Positions 43,370 to 53,266 of a stretch of DNA of 62,012 nucleotides are shown here, piece after piece; within the stretch, counting starts at the first letter, position 1, and every line of letters starts with the position of its first letter. Made by a program: the position numbers and the translations under genes. Location of the stretch: positions 1-62,012 of the forward strand of contig DATATB010000016.1 in assembly GCA_036268995.1 (NCBI GenBank), written 5' to 3'. This DNA comes from DATATB01 sp036268995. Its GTDB lineage: Bacteria > Planctomycetota > Planctomycetia > Pirellulales > PNKZ01. The notes beneath the pieces are model-generated. The model was given only the letters and a program-made list of their open reading frames with translations. It did not search any database and had not been told where the DNA came from.

Positions 43370-45715
43370 ATGCATTGCATTCGATGGGTTCTCCAGACGA
43401 TGCTCGTCGCGCGCCGGCGCAATGGTTTGGTTGTACGATGTCGCCACACCGCATTGCTCTTGCCGCTGCTGCTTGCTGGCCGTGTTTTGGCCGAGCCGGC
43501 GCTGCCGGTTGTTGCGGATGTCGAAGCGCAGCCGCTGCGGGCGCAGGCTCGGCGCGTGGCGCAGACGCTGGAGTTGCTGGGCGCGCCGTTGAGCGGCCCG
43601 CAACGGAAGGAACTGGAAGCCGCGCTCAATGTGCCCGACAACGATCGAAGCGTGGCAGGCATCCAGGCAGTGTTCGATCCCCTGTGCCTGGCCCTGGTCG
43701 AGATCAATCCCGAAAGTCGAGTCAAAGTCGCTCGGGGGCCGGCCGCCGCCGAGTTGATCCAGCAGGGCTGGCGAGTATTCCTGGTCAAGGTGCACAACGA
43801 GGCCGGCGTGACGGCACGTTTGCGCGTCAATAGCCCACAGGCTGCCCCGATGCAGAAACGCTCCGGCGGCAGCGCGGAGCCGAAGCCTTCAATCTCGACG
43901 CAACAAGCCTCCGACCGGTGGCTCGATGCGAACCTGTACGAAGCGCAGCCGCTGAATAAAACGCTCTCGGGCTTGGAAGTCGAGTACCGTGTGCTCGAGT
44001 TGTCTAGCCGCGATGCGGGCCGGCGCGAGGCCAGCCTGACTTTTGACGTCGGGCAGGGAACGCAGGATTTGGGTTTTCGCAGCGAGATCAACGTGCTGTT
44101 CAACTGCCTGCCGGCGGTAAGCGTGACGCTCAAGGTCATCGACGACGACGGCCGGCCGACGACTGGCCAGTTCGTGTTTCGCGACGATCGCGGCCGCGTG
44201 TATCCGGCCCGCGCACGCCGCCTGGCTCCCGACTTCTTTTTCCACGACCAGGTGTATCGCCACAATGGCGAAACGATGCTGCTGCCGCCGGGCAAGTTCC
44301 AGGTGACGTTTACCCGTGGGCCGGAATACCGCGTCGCGCAGCGGTCGATTACCGTGCCCAATGCACCGATGCACGAGGAGAGTTTTCGCCTCGAGCGGTG
44401 GATCAAGATGGCCGATCGCGGCTGGTACTCGGGCGATCATCATGTGCACGCCGCCGGTTGCGCCCATTACGAGGCTCCGACCGAGGGCGTGCTGCCAGTC
44501 GACATGCTGCGTCATATTCTGGGAGAAGACTTGAACGTGGGCTGTGTCCTGTCGTGGGGACCTTGCTGGTATCATCAGAAACAATTTTTCGAAGGCCAGG
44601 TGAGCAAGCTCTCGCTGCCGCAGTCGCTAATGCGCTACGACGTCGAAGTCTCGGGCTTTCCCAGCTCGCACTGCGGCCATCTGTGCCTGCTGCGTCTGAA
44701 AGAGGACGACTATCCCGGCACGTCGCGAATCGAAGAGTGGCCGAGCTGGGACCTGCCAATTCTCAAGTGGGGCAAGTCGCAGGGGGCCGTCGTCGGCTTT
44801 GCGCATAGCGGCTGGGGGCTGAAGACGGTCAGCCAGGAAGTGCCCAACTACGAAATGCCGCCGTTCGATGGCATCGGCGCCAACGAATTCATCGTCGACA
44901 CGGTTCACGGCGTTTGCGATTTCATCTCGGCCGTCGATACACCGTATCCCTGGGAAATGAACATCTGGTACCACACGCTCAATTGCGGATTCACGACGCG
45001 AATCAGCGGCGAAACCGATTTTCCCTGCATCTATGGCGAACGGGTCGGGCTCGGCCGGGCCTATGTCAATCTCGACGGCCATCCGCTGACCTATGACGCC
45101 TGGGCGGATGGATTGCGCGACGGCCGGAGCTACTGCACCGACGGTCACAGCCATCTGTTCGATCTCGAGGTGGGCGGCCTGGGCGTCGGCGAGCCGGGCT
45201 CTGGTGGCCGGCCGAGTGTGCTGGCAGCCAAAGCGGGCCAGCCGCTGAAGATCACCGTTCGGGCGGCCGCCCTACTCGACGAGCAGCCGCATGAAGAGAT
45301 TCGCGGCCTCGGCCCGGATAAAAAACCGTACTGGAGCCTCGAGCGCGCCCGCAGCGGCAAGATGCGAACCGTGCCGGTGGAGTTGGTCGTCAATGGTTGG
45401 CCGAAAGACAAACAAACGCTCGTGGCCGATGGTCGCGTGCAGGACTTGAGTTTCGAGATCACGCCCGACCGCTCGAGTTGGATCGCCGTGCGGATCCCGG
45501 CCGCTTCGCATACCAACCCGGTATTCGTCGAACTCGACGGCCGGCCGATTCGCGCGAGCAAGAAGAGCGCGCAGTGGTGCTTGGATGCGGTCGACGTGTG
45601 CTGGGAATCCAAGTCGCCGAAAATTCGCGAGAGCGAGCGCCCCGCCGCGGCCGAAGCCTACGAAGTGGCCCGGCAGGCATACCGCAAGATCCTGGCCGAA
45701 GCGGCGGCCGATTGA
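43370..45715 (+). CDS. CehA/McbA-type PHP-domain metallohydrolase
   Basis: 781 residues, exported (hydrophobic segment at about 26-41). The middle has YSGDHHVHAAG (about 354-363), the PHP/CehA metal-binding signature, followed by further His/Asp motifs (VVGFAHSGWG, VDTVHGVCD). The first 330 residues are beta-rich with an N-terminal helical part; the last 170 form another beta domain. CehA and McbA hydrolyse carbamates; the family is broad and substrate cannot be assigned. The ATG at 43370 follows GGGAG. It is divergent from the alcohol dehydrogenase with 158 bases between them. Confidence 0.78.
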   Translation: MHCIRWVLQTMLVARRRNGLVVRCRHTALLLPLLLAGRVLAEPALPVVADVEAQPLRAQARRVAQTLELLGAPLSGPQRKELEAALNVPDNDRSVAGIQAVFDPLCLALVEINPESRVKVARGPAAAELIQQGWRVFLVKVHNEAGVTARLRVNSPQAAPMQKRSGGSAEPKPSISTQQASDRWLDANLYEAQPLNKTLSGLEVEYRVLELSSRDAGRREASLTFDVGQGTQDLGFRSEINVLFNCLPAVSVTLKVIDDDGRPTTGQFVFRDDRGRVYPARARRLAPDFFFHDQVYRHNGETMLLPPGKFQVTFTRGPEYRVAQRSITVPNAPMHEESFRLERWIKMADRGWYSGDHHVHAAGCAHYEAPTEGVLPVDMLRHILGEDLNVGCVLSWGPCWYHQKQFFEGQVSKLSLPQSLMRYDVEVSGFPSSHCGHLCLLRLKEDDYPGTSRIEEWPSWDLPILKWGKSQGAVVGFAHSGWGLKTVSQEVPNYEMPPFDGIGANEFIVDTVHGVCDFISAVDTPYPWEMNIWYHTLNCGFTTRISGETDFPCIYGERVGLGRAYVNLDGHPLTYDAWADGLRDGRSYCTDGHSHLFDLEVGGLGVGEPGSGGRPSVLAAKAGQPLKITVRAAALLDEQPHEEIRGLGPDKKPYWSLERARSGKMRTVPVELVVNGWPKDKQTLVADGRVQDLSFEITPDRSSWIAVRIPAASHTNPVFVELDGRPIRASKKSAQWCLDAVDVCWESKSPKIRESERPAAAEAYEVARQAYRKILAEAAAD

Positions 45716-45726
45716 CTCGGCAGATT

Positions 45727-45759
45727 GGCTTCAAGCCGATGTCTCGCGGCAAAAGCCGC
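45727..45759. other. Twin short hairpins after the PHP hydrolase gene
   Basis: Two back-to-back perfect small stems, GGCTT/AAGCC (45727-45737) and GCGGC/GCCGC with loop AAAA (45746-45759), sit 11 bases after a stop codon. No T-run follows, so this is a weak terminator candidate or repeat remnant. Confidence 0.35.
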
Positions 45760-45880
45760 AACGCTGAAACCCGAGCACCGTCTTTCGGGTAGTAACGGGC
45801 AGAAGGGCCTGTTTCTCTCAGCACGTGATAAGACCTCGTCTTCACGCGCACCTCTTCGGCAAACCAAACGGATCTTAGCC

Positions 45881-47938
45881 ATGACGCGCCGCATGACCTC
45901 AATCCTGCTTCTCGCCGTGCTTGCGGCTGAATGCGGCAGGTTGTCGGCAACCGAGCCCAAGACTGCCGATTCCGCTGAAACCAAATACTTGACGTTTCAA
46001 CTCATGACCGGCCTGTACGGGTATGCGGGCCCGCGGCCGATGCCCGGCCATTACGCGCTCAGCAAGGCGCAGTTGGCGGAGTTTGTTCGCGATGTGGTGC
46101 AGACGATTGGAGTGACGGGAGACGTTCGACGTAAGTTAGGTTTTGCCGTGGGGCCGCTCTGCTTCGACATGTCTGATGAAGAAACGCGGCAGTTCATCCA
46201 CGACGCTTTTGCGGTTGCCCGCGAAAATGACGTGGCCGTGGCCTTTCACATCGACGATTCGATGTGTTGGGGCCAGCGCCGAGATCTGTTGTCCAATCCC
46301 GACAACATCGAGACCGCGGACTGGAAACAAATTCCCAACACGGGCCGGCGCGCCGATTGGGGACCCAAGCCCACGAAGTTCCCGCCCCAGATGTGTTTCA
46401 ACAGTCCCGATATCCAGGCCGCTGTCGAAGCCAGGGCCGCGCTCATCGGCGCGGAAGTGAAAAGAGAGTTGGCCACGCTCAAGAGCTCCGGCCAGGAGCA
46501 TCTGTTTGCCGGCGTGATCGCCGGCTGGGAAACGCAGATGGGTCGCGATTTCGACACGGACCGACCGCTGGGTTATCGGGCGCTCAGCCATCGGGGATTC
46601 AGCGAGCGCCGTCCGCCCAAGGATGCGGACCTCGAGCGGGTCAGCGTCGTCAAGGAGTTCATCGAACTCTGGGCCAACGCGCTTCACGCGGCGGGAGTTC
46701 CGCGCGAGAAAACCTTTTGCCATATCGTTTTCACGTCCCAAGGGCTGGACCCCAAGAATCTGAAAACAGGCGGTGGATCGAAATTCTCTCCGGTCGAGGT
46801 GGCGTTCAGCTCCGCCTACCGCCCGGGATTCTCCACCTATCCTGAAGGGTCGACCTTCAAGGCAATTAATGCGGCGCTGGCCGAGCACGGTTCTCCCGGC
46901 TGGATTTCTGGCGAGGGCACCAACGTGTCGCCCACCGGAATGCCAGGCGAAGCGAACATGGAGACCTACCTGGGACGGATGTTCAACCACGGGGCGGTGA
47001 TGACGAATATCTTTTCATGGGGCATCGGCGGCGACGCCCTACGCAGCAACTTCTTCCGCCGAGCCACCGAGGGGCCCGAGGCTCTGGCCGCGTATGCCAA
47101 ATTTCTGCGCGGCGAGAGCCTGATCGAAACCGCCGCCTCCGGTTTTTCCGCCGCGAACTTGCAGGACAAAATGCAGCGGATTCAGAAGGCGCTACCCGGC
47201 TGGGTGCAAACATCGGGACAACAGGCCCAGGCCACGGCCTTGATGCAAAAAATCAAGGGGCTCGTGAAGGACAAGAAATGGCAGGAAGTGGACAAGGTGG
47301 CCGATCAGATCCTGGCGTTGATCTCCTCCGGAGAGAAAACCGTGGTTCCCGACGAGGAGAAAACCCGGGCTCCTGGGGAGGAGGGCCGCGCGCACCTGCT
47401 GCACGCGCTCGGTGGTCCGTTCTTTGTCTCCCGCGACAAGGTGCAGGAGGACTTGCAGCTCTCGGACGACCAGAAGCACAAGCTGCGGGAGAAGCTGTCC
47501 GACGACGTGCTGGAAACCAAGCGGGTCCAGAGCCTTACGGGCAGCGAGCGGGAACAAGCGATGCGGGCCCTGCGCCAGAAGTCTTACGAAAAGCTCGAGC
47601 TGTTCCTGAAAGAAATTTTTACGCCGGAACAGCTCAAGAGGTTCGAGCAACTGAAACTCCAGTACAACGTGCCGTCGATTCTAGTCCGGCCTGAGATCGT
47701 GAACGAACTGAAAATCACGGACGAGCAGCGGCAGCAGTTCATCGGCGCGATTCAGGAGATGCAACAAGAGATCGCGCCGCTGATGAAAGCGGCCAAGTCC
47801 GGTGGAAATCCGCGGGAGATCCTGCCCAAAGTCATTCAGTTGCGCAGGGAATGCGAAAGCAAGATCGAGGCCTTGATGACCAATGCCCAGAAGCAGCAGT
47901 GGAAGGCGAAGACCGGCACGCAGCTCGATATCTGGTAG
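45881..47938 (+). CDS. Glycosidase-like exported protein with Spy/CpxP-like C-terminal helical region
   Basis: 685 residues from ATG 45881; the longer frame upstream lacks a ribosome site. Signal peptide about 1-22. Residues 40-400 look like a TIM-barrel glycoside hydrolase: FAVGPLCFD, FHIDDSMCWG, VIAGWETQMGRDF and WISGEGTNV are plausible barrel strands with candidate acid/base and nucleophile Glu residues. No GH family recognised. Residues 430-685 are helical and charged, with LSDDQKHKLREKL and FTPEQLKRFEQLKLQ, the repeating pattern of Spy/CpxP-like periplasmic helical proteins seen as a tail in planctomycete exported proteins. It converges with the TIR-STAND-WD40 gene across 47 bases. Confidence 0.6.
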   Translation: MTRRMTSILLLAVLAAECGRLSATEPKTADSAETKYLTFQLMTGLYGYAGPRPMPGHYALSKAQLAEFVRDVVQTIGVTGDVRRKLGFAVGPLCFDMSDEETRQFIHDAFAVARENDVAVAFHIDDSMCWGQRRDLLSNPDNIETADWKQIPNTGRRADWGPKPTKFPPQMCFNSPDIQAAVEARAALIGAEVKRELATLKSSGQEHLFAGVIAGWETQMGRDFDTDRPLGYRALSHRGFSERRPPKDADLERVSVVKEFIELWANALHAAGVPREKTFCHIVFTSQGLDPKNLKTGGGSKFSPVEVAFSSAYRPGFSTYPEGSTFKAINAALAEHGSPGWISGEGTNVSPTGMPGEANMETYLGRMFNHGAVMTNIFSWGIGGDALRSNFFRRATEGPEALAAYAKFLRGESLIETAASGFSAANLQDKMQRIQKALPGWVQTSGQQAQATALMQKIKGLVKDKKWQEVDKVADQILALISSGEKTVVPDEEKTRAPGEEGRAHLLHALGGPFFVSRDKVQEDLQLSDDQKHKLREKLSDDVLETKRVQSLTGSEREQAMRALRQKSYEKLELFLKEIFTPEQLKRFEQLKLQYNVPSILVRPEIVNELKITDEQRQQFIGAIQEMQQEIAPLMKAAKSGGNPREILPKVIQLRRECESKIEALMTNAQKQQWKAKTGTQLDIW

Positions 47939-47985
47939 AGGGCTATAGGGGACGCATGCCTTGGCCCACTTCCAGCGGCCGGCGT

Positions 47986-50900
47986 TTAACACAGCCCCTC
48001 AACGCAAAACATTTCGACCTTTCGCGCCTCGTCGCCATGGGCCTTGACCTCGTCGGTGCGGCCGGACCAGATGTGCCCGGATGGATGAGGAGTCAATTCG
48101 TAGAGCGGAGCGGCCAGCCAGGCGACATCCCGACCGGTGCTCGTATCGACAACGACGGTTTCGGGCTTTTCCAGTCGGGCCTGCCACACGCCGGCTGGGG
48201 TGCTGGAGGGACGCGGCAACGCGCGCCGCGCCTCGGAGGCTTTTTCCTGTCGCAACACGTCCACGAGCTTGAACTGATGGGCATCCCAAACCCAGACCGA
48301 ACCGTCTTCTAATGGCGCGACGATGGCGCTTCCGTCGGCGGAATAATGAAGAGCCCTGGGCTCTACCTTGCCACCATGCTCAGAAAGCTCGGCAACGAGC
48401 TCCCTTGTCATCAAGTCGTAGATCCTGATGCCATAATCCTCCCGCCCGTTCCATGGTTCGTCATCGTCTGCCCAAGGGACATGCCCGGTCGCGACCGCCA
48501 ATCGACAGTTGTCTGGCGAGAATGCCAGGTTATTCACTGGGCCGGGCAGCGAATACTGCCCCAGTCTTCCAAGCATTCGCCCCGTGAGCGCGTCCCAGAT
48601 CCGCAACGCCCCGCGCTCGGATCCCGTGACCAAAAAACGACCATCCGGTGAGTAGACCAGGCGCCAGATGTTGTCCCGAAAGTCGGGGCGCGTTGGCGAA
48701 GGCGAGATGGTCTCGCCCGCGTCCCAGATGTTCACGACGTTGTCGTAGCCCGCGGAGTAGAATCGGCGTCCGTCCGGCAAAAAACCAACGCAGTTCACCT
48801 TGTTAGCCGTGTGAATAACTTGCAGCTGCGAGCCGGTCAGAACGCTCCAGATTCGCACCGTCTCATCCCAAGACCCTGAAATGACCTGGCTGCCATCTGG
48901 AGAAAAACCTGCGTCATCCACGGATGCAGAGTGGCCCTTCATCTCGGCCAATAATTGGCCAGTCCCGGCGTGCGAAACATGGAGACGCCAACCGCTCACG
49001 TTTCCCGAACACGACGCGATTTTGCTGCCGTCCGGCGAATAGGCCACACGGTGAACCATTGTGCGATGCGGTGGCTGGCGAACCAACTCTTGCCCGTTTC
49101 GCCAGTCCCAGACGTAGACAGCGCCTTCGTCGTCACACCCCCACCCACCACCGGACGCCAATCGTTCTCCGTCTGGGGAAAAGGCAACGTCGCCGACCTT
49201 TCGCTCTCCCTCGTAGCGCCGCCCATGCGCATGCCAACTCACGAATTCTTGCCCGCTGCGGAGTTCATAGATATGAATTGTCCCAATCTCCGATCCGGCG
49301 GCCATGTATTGGCTATCAGGCGAGAAGGCCACGCAGCAGATCGGCGCCGGGAAGGGTCCAAACTCCCTTACCTTTCGTCCGGTCGTCGCGTCCCAATGGA
49401 ACAGTGAATGACTCATAGCGACCGTGGCGACGACGTGCCGCGAATCGGGCGACATGCGGCTCAAAACGTAATGGCCGCCCGGTTGCCACTGGGCAAGCTG
49501 CTGCCCGGTCGTCGTGTCCCAGAGGCGCGCGCTCCCGTCGTCCGCGGACGACAGGAGCCGTTCACCGTCGGTGGAGACCGAGACTGTGTTGACAGCTCCG
49601 GTGTGGCCACCCAGAACCATCCGGAAGACGCCCAGAGGAATCACCGGGGGGCGTAACGACCTGGCCCAGACGAAAGACGGTTCGCGAGCTTCCCGCTGTC
49701 GCCGCCAATCTTCGAGGAGCTTGTAGAGCTTTGGCTTAGGCTCTCCTTGTCGTTCGTCCGCCGATTCGCCCTGCGACTGGTAATGGTGAACTGCCTCCGG
49801 GCAGTCGTACCACCAGGCGTCGTTCCAGATGGATTGGAATAGGGCCTGTGGATAGCTTTCACGATGGCGGTGGGTGAAGTGGATATTACGCTGCAATGCC
49901 TCGTTGAGCAGTCGAATCAAAATGCGCTGCGGCCGATCGCTGGGCATGCCCCGCCACGCCGCCGACAAATCCGTGGCCAACTGAAATCCCTCACCCGCCG
50001 CGTTTCTTGCTTCGTAATACGCTAAATCGGTAAGGAGTCGTTCCAGGTCGTCCCAACGCTCGGCAGCAACCAGGTGCTTAGGCAGGAAACGACGTGAGTA
50101 GCTGGATAATTGTCTCAGACCGTGCTGGTACTCGCGCCAGCCCATCTCGGCCAGGCGACGACACCCGGCCGCTACATTTGCAAAAAACACCCGCCCGCGC
50201 TGGTCCTTGGACGTTAGCCAATCGCTGAGTGACTTATGATGGAACGTGTAGACATCGTGTCCTGCGAGGCCGGGGCGCTTGGGGAGATAGGTCGCCAGAC
50301 GCTGTAGAACGGCGGGCAGCTGCTCTTCGGGATCGAGTCCCGTGGCCGAAGCCAGCAGCCCAACATCGAGCGGCTCTTGTGCGGCGGCCATCGTCTCGAG
50401 CACCAGCTTGGGCTCGGCGAAGGCCGCCGGGCTGGGAAACTCCTTACGGAAGCGGTTTTCGTACAGGCCGGTCAGACCGGGCGGCAAGTCCTCGACGTGA
50501 CGTACGTCGAGCTGGTCACGCTCGATGGCCTCCAGCGCCAGGTGTGCGTAAAGGAAGTTTCCTTCGCTGCGGGCCAGAAGCTGCTGGAGCACTCGGTCGG
50601 CCCGCACGCCGGCTTGCGCCAGCCGCTCGGCCAGGTTCGGAGATGCCAGCCGGGCAGCCAGATACTTGCGCAAATCGTCGAGATTCTCGGACGCCTGGGC
50701 ATCCAACTCTTCGGCCCGCAAGCCTTTGAGCCGCTGGACCACGTCCGGATGGTTCCGCGTGGTGGCGACGACGCGCAGCCAGCCCGGCAGATGATCGAGC
50801 CGAGTGGCCAATAGATCGACGATCGACAGCGTCGCGCCGGCCGGCAACAGCAGGGCCTCGTCCAGCGCGTCGATCAGCAGATAGCGCGGGGCGCCGTCGG

Positions 50901-51915
50901 GAGCGGGGAGTTTTTCGAGTTGCTCGAGCACGCCATGCTGCCAGGCCCCTTGTGGGTCGCTGGCGCAGTTCGCCTCGCTGAGCGTGTCCTTCAGATTCGG
51001 ATCGTGCTCCAGTAAATGGGCGTACGCGTCGATTTTCGAGGCGATCATGCCGGCGATGGTCTGGACAAAGCGGCCCGGCATGCGGGATTGGTCGTCGTCC
51101 CATTGGCAGCAATGATAGGCCAACACCTGGCCATCCGGATTGCGATGGATGAGCTGGGCCACGATGGCCGACTTGCCAACGCCCATATTCCCCTTGATCA
51201 ACAGCGAACGTTCGCCGGCCGAAGAAGTTCGCCAGGCGTCGATCCGGTCGAACAGCCACTCGCGGCCGGTGAAGTCTTGTCGTTTGCGATACAAGAACGC
51301 CGCGAAATCGAGCGGACGAAGCTGGTGATGCCAGGCACGGAAGCGCTTTTCGCCGCGCAGCGCGGCCTGGATACCATCGACCAGCCGCGCCAGGCCGGTG
51401 CGATAGTTATTGTCGGAAGCTTGCCAGGAGCACAGGTCGACATAATCGAGGTGGTAGATCGCCAGCGGCGGCTCGCAAGAGTAGGCCATGACGGGCACGA
51501 CCGGCTGCGGCGGCGGATTGAACAAGGCATAGGCGATCTCGCCGAGACATACGCTATCGGTTTGATCGACGCTTCTGGCCGACGTACGAACCGAGTGGGG
51601 CGTCATGACCGCAACCACAACTTGCGCGCTGCGCAGACCGTCGACGATTTCGGCTTGCCAATCGGTGCCGGCGGGGATCTCGCGCGTGTCACGCCAGACA
51701 CTGAAACCGGCGGCGGTCAGATCGACGCAGAGCCGATCGACCAATTCCCGGGCGTCCTTGCGGCCGTAGCTGATAAAGACCTTGGGCCTGCCGGCAGACG
51801 CGCGTACTGGTTGATCCGCGCCTTCAACCGGTTCGATCGGACCGTGCTCTGCGCAGACGGTGAACTTGCCGACGATTTGAACCGGGCCCCGGCAGTGTGG
51901 GCAGACGAGCGACAT
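47986..51915 (-). CDS. TIR-STAND (NACHT-like)-WD40 protein
   Basis: 1309 residues from ATG 51915 with GGGGAGG just upstream. A small zinc-binding-like motif CPHC...CAEH opens the protein (5-24). Residues 43-160 are a TIR domain (KVFISYGRKDA, FSVWRDTREIPAG) with Glu 126 in CLGEIAYA at the NADase catalytic position. Residues 205-480 form a P-loop STAND ATPase: GNMGVGKSA (242-250), YLLIDALDEA (345-354), then a helical arm. From about 790 to 1290 there are about ten WD40 repeats (SVSTDGERLLSSADDGSARL, YSPDGRFLVTGS). The design is a signal-sensing propeller, an ATP-driven oligomerisation module and a TIR effector that could destroy NAD, as in many antiviral or regulatory STAND proteins. It lies 168 bases after the ExbD-like genes on the same strand. 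Confidence 0.85.
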   Translation of the reverse strand: MSLVCPHCRGPVQIVGKFTVCAEHGPIEPVEGADQPVRASAGRPKVFISYGRKDARELVDRLCVDLTAAGFSVWRDTREIPAGTDWQAEIVDGLRSAQVVVAVMTPHSVRTSARSVDQTDSVCLGEIAYALFNPPPQPVVPVMAYSCEPPLAIYHLDYVDLCSWQASDNNYRTGLARLVDGIQAALRGEKRFRAWHHQLRPLDFAAFLYRKRQDFTGREWLFDRIDAWRTSSAGERSLLIKGNMGVGKSAIVAQLIHRNPDGQVLAYHCCQWDDDQSRMPGRFVQTIAGMIASKIDAYAHLLEHDPNLKDTLSEANCASDPQGAWQHGVLEQLEKLPAPDGAPRYLLIDALDEALLLPAGATLSIVDLLATRLDHLPGWLRVVATTRNHPDVVQRLKGLRAEELDAQASENLDDLRKYLAARLASPNLAERLAQAGVRADRVLQQLLARSEGNFLYAHLALEAIERDQLDVRHVEDLPPGLTGLYENRFRKEFPSPAAFAEPKLVLETMAAAQEPLDVGLLASATGLDPEEQLPAVLQRLATYLPKRPGLAGHDVYTFHHKSLSDWLTSKDQRGRVFFANVAAGCRRLAEMGWREYQHGLRQLSSYSRRFLPKHLVAAERWDDLERLLTDLAYYEARNAAGEGFQLATDLSAAWRGMPSDRPQRILIRLLNEALQRNIHFTHRHRESYPQALFQSIWNDAWWYDCPEAVHHYQSQGESADERQGEPKPKLYKLLEDWRRQREAREPSFVWARSLRPPVIPLGVFRMVLGGHTGAVNTVSVSTDGERLLSSADDGSARLWDTTTGQQLAQWQPGGHYVLSRMSPDSRHVVATVAMSHSLFHWDATTGRKVREFGPFPAPICCVAFSPDSQYMAAGSEIGTIHIYELRSGQEFVSWHAHGRRYEGERKVGDVAFSPDGERLASGGGWGCDDEGAVYVWDWRNGQELVRQPPHRTMVHRVAYSPDGSKIASCSGNVSGWRLHVSHAGTGQLLAEMKGHSASVDDAGFSPDGSQVISGSWDETVRIWSVLTGSQLQVIHTANKVNCVGFLPDGRRFYSAGYDNVVNIWDAGETISPSPTRPDFRDNIWRLVYSPDGRFLVTGSERGALRIWDALTGRMLGRLGQYSLPGPVNNLAFSPDNCRLAVATGHVPWADDDEPWNGREDYGIRIYDLMTRELVAELSEHGGKVEPRALHYSADGSAIVAPLEDGSVWVWDAHQFKLVDVLRQEKASEARRALPRPSSTPAGVWQARLEKPETVVVDTSTGRDVAWLAAPLYELTPHPSGHIWSGRTDEVKAHGDEARKVEMFCVEGLC

Positions 51916-52036
51916 GGGCGCCTCCCCGCGTTGAACCGAACTGGGTCCGGAAAAGACACCGTAATTTCCCTCAAATGTCGCCGGCTGGGTAGCGGATTTC
52001 GTGAGAATTCCGATGGCAGCGCCAAAAGTCCCGGTC

Positions 52037-52054
52037 GGAAGCCTCACGGCTTCC
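52037..52054 (-). terminator. Hairpin between ExbD-like and TIR-STAND genes
   Basis: Perfect 7-bp stem GGAAGCC/GGCTTCC with a 4-base loop, followed on the minus strand after about eight bases by TTTT. It begins 29 bases after the stop at 52084. This GGAAGCC stem-loop type recurs in planctomycete intergenic regions, so it could be a repeat, a partial terminator, or both. Confidence 0.4.
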
Positions 52055-52083
52055 GCTACGACGGGCCCTCCGATTCGCCGGTG

Positions 52084-53052
52084 TTACTGGGCAGCCGAGC
52101 GGGTGCCGCTGGTCGAGGCGCCGATGGGTTGGCCGAGTTCCAGCGGCCGGCCGGCGACCGAGAAGCCGCGGCCGTAGAGTTCTTTTTTAATTGCTCGGTA
52201 CATCGGGAAGCTGTCGGGATAAGTCCAGAGCGTGACGGTGGTTTGCCGGGCGTGGGACTTGGTCAGGATTTCCTGGAACTCCGAGCCCGGCGCCAGCGCC
52301 GTTTGCAGGGTTTCGCCCAGATCTTCTTCGACAGGCAGGAAATGGAACGTGGCCTCGACCTTGAACCGGCCGCCCGGCAGCGTCTCGCGCTCCAGCGTAT
52401 AGCGCATCCGAAAGTCGCCTTCCGGGCCGATCGCGCCATTGACGACCGGCCGATCTTGCAGCAGCTCGACGCGCGTCTTCGCCTCGCGCCCGAATTCAGC
52501 CATCAGTTCTTCCATCGGCACATAGACGATCCGACCTCCGCACAGCCGAAAGTGAATCTCCTGTCCCGAGACCGAATGGCTGATGGGCGTTGGATAGCAT
52601 TGAATGGTCATGGTCGCCTTGGAGCTGGCCTGCTTGCGGACGACTTCGCCTTCGATTTCGGCCAGCGCCGAGCGCGTGGAAGCTAGCGAGAGTTTCAGAT
52701 CCTCCTTCTCGCGCAACCGCATCTCGAGCGTCTGCCGGCGCGCGTCGACCTGCTGCCGGCGGCCGGCCAGTTGCACGGCCAGCCGGTCGCACTCGCTCTG
52801 GCGATCGGCCGCCGATTGGGCGATCCGGCGCGACTCGCCGGAGAGGGCCTGCATTTGCTGCTCGAGCGATTGCGATTGCTGCGACAGCCCGGTCAGATCT
52901 TCCGGCTGGCTGGGCGGAACCGAACTGCCGCGCGATTTGCTGGCATGCATGACCGCGATCGTGACCAGGATGATCAGGATGCCAACCATGTTGGCCATCA
53001 CATCCAGGAACGAATCGCTGCCGAAAGAAACTTCGCTCGATTGTTGAGACAT
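52084..53052 (-). CDS. ExbD/TolR-like membrane protein with coiled coil
   Basis: 322 residues. An N-terminal membrane helix with FLDVMANMVGILIILVTI (15-33) has the usual ExbD/TolR start, with Asp ahead of the membrane core where the family binds protons. Residues 45-135 form a coiled coil rich in Gln, Arg and Leu. Residues 145-322 are a beta-rich soluble part (VSGQEIHFRLCGGRIVYVP) unlike standard ExbD. The gene follows the Gly-rich ExbD-like gene after a 214-base gap holding short repeats. It likely assembles with the ExbB-like channel encoded at 56356-57570. Confidence 0.6.
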   Translation of the reverse strand: MSQQSSEVSFGSDSFLDVMANMVGILIILVTIAVMHASKSRGSSVPPSQPEDLTGLSQQSQSLEQQMQALSGESRRIAQSAADRQSECDRLAVQLAGRRQQVDARRQTLEMRLREKEDLKLSLASTRSALAEIEGEVVRKQASSKATMTIQCYPTPISHSVSGQEIHFRLCGGRIVYVPMEELMAEFGREAKTRVELLQDRPVVNGAIGPEGDFRMRYTLERETLPGGRFKVEATFHFLPVEEDLGETLQTALAPGSEFQEILTKSHARQTTVTLWTYPDSFPMYRAIKKELYGRGFSVAGRPLELGQPIGASTSGTRSAAQ

Positions 53053-53112
53053 GGCGATTGCTTGTCTTGGTCGTTCACACGTCCCGAATTCGTATCCGTC
53101 TTATCAGCGTCG

Positions 53113-53171
53113 TCCGTGGTCAGTTCTTCTAAAAAGGAAGACGGACCACGGATTTCACGGATCGCACGGAT
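53113..53171. repeat. Short inverted and 9-bp direct repeats in intergenic gap
   Basis: A 9-bp inverted repeat TCCGTGGTC (53113-53121) and GACCACGGA (53144-53152), then three direct CACGGAT copies at 53147, 53156 and 53165 spaced 9 bases. This type of sequence is common between genes in planctomycetes; function unknown. Confidence 0.6.
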
Positions 53172-53266
53172 GATGAAACAACTCGACCCTTACTTCTTTT
53201 TCTTCTCTCCCTTTGCTTCTTAGCGTCCTTCGCGATCTTCTGTTCAAAGTCTTTTTGTCCAGTCAA

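Noticed and set aside
51016..52686. Plus-strand open frame of 556 codons
   Set aside because: It is antisense to the TIR-STAND and ExbD-like genes, which have clear domains; its translation is Arg/Gln-rich with no family features.
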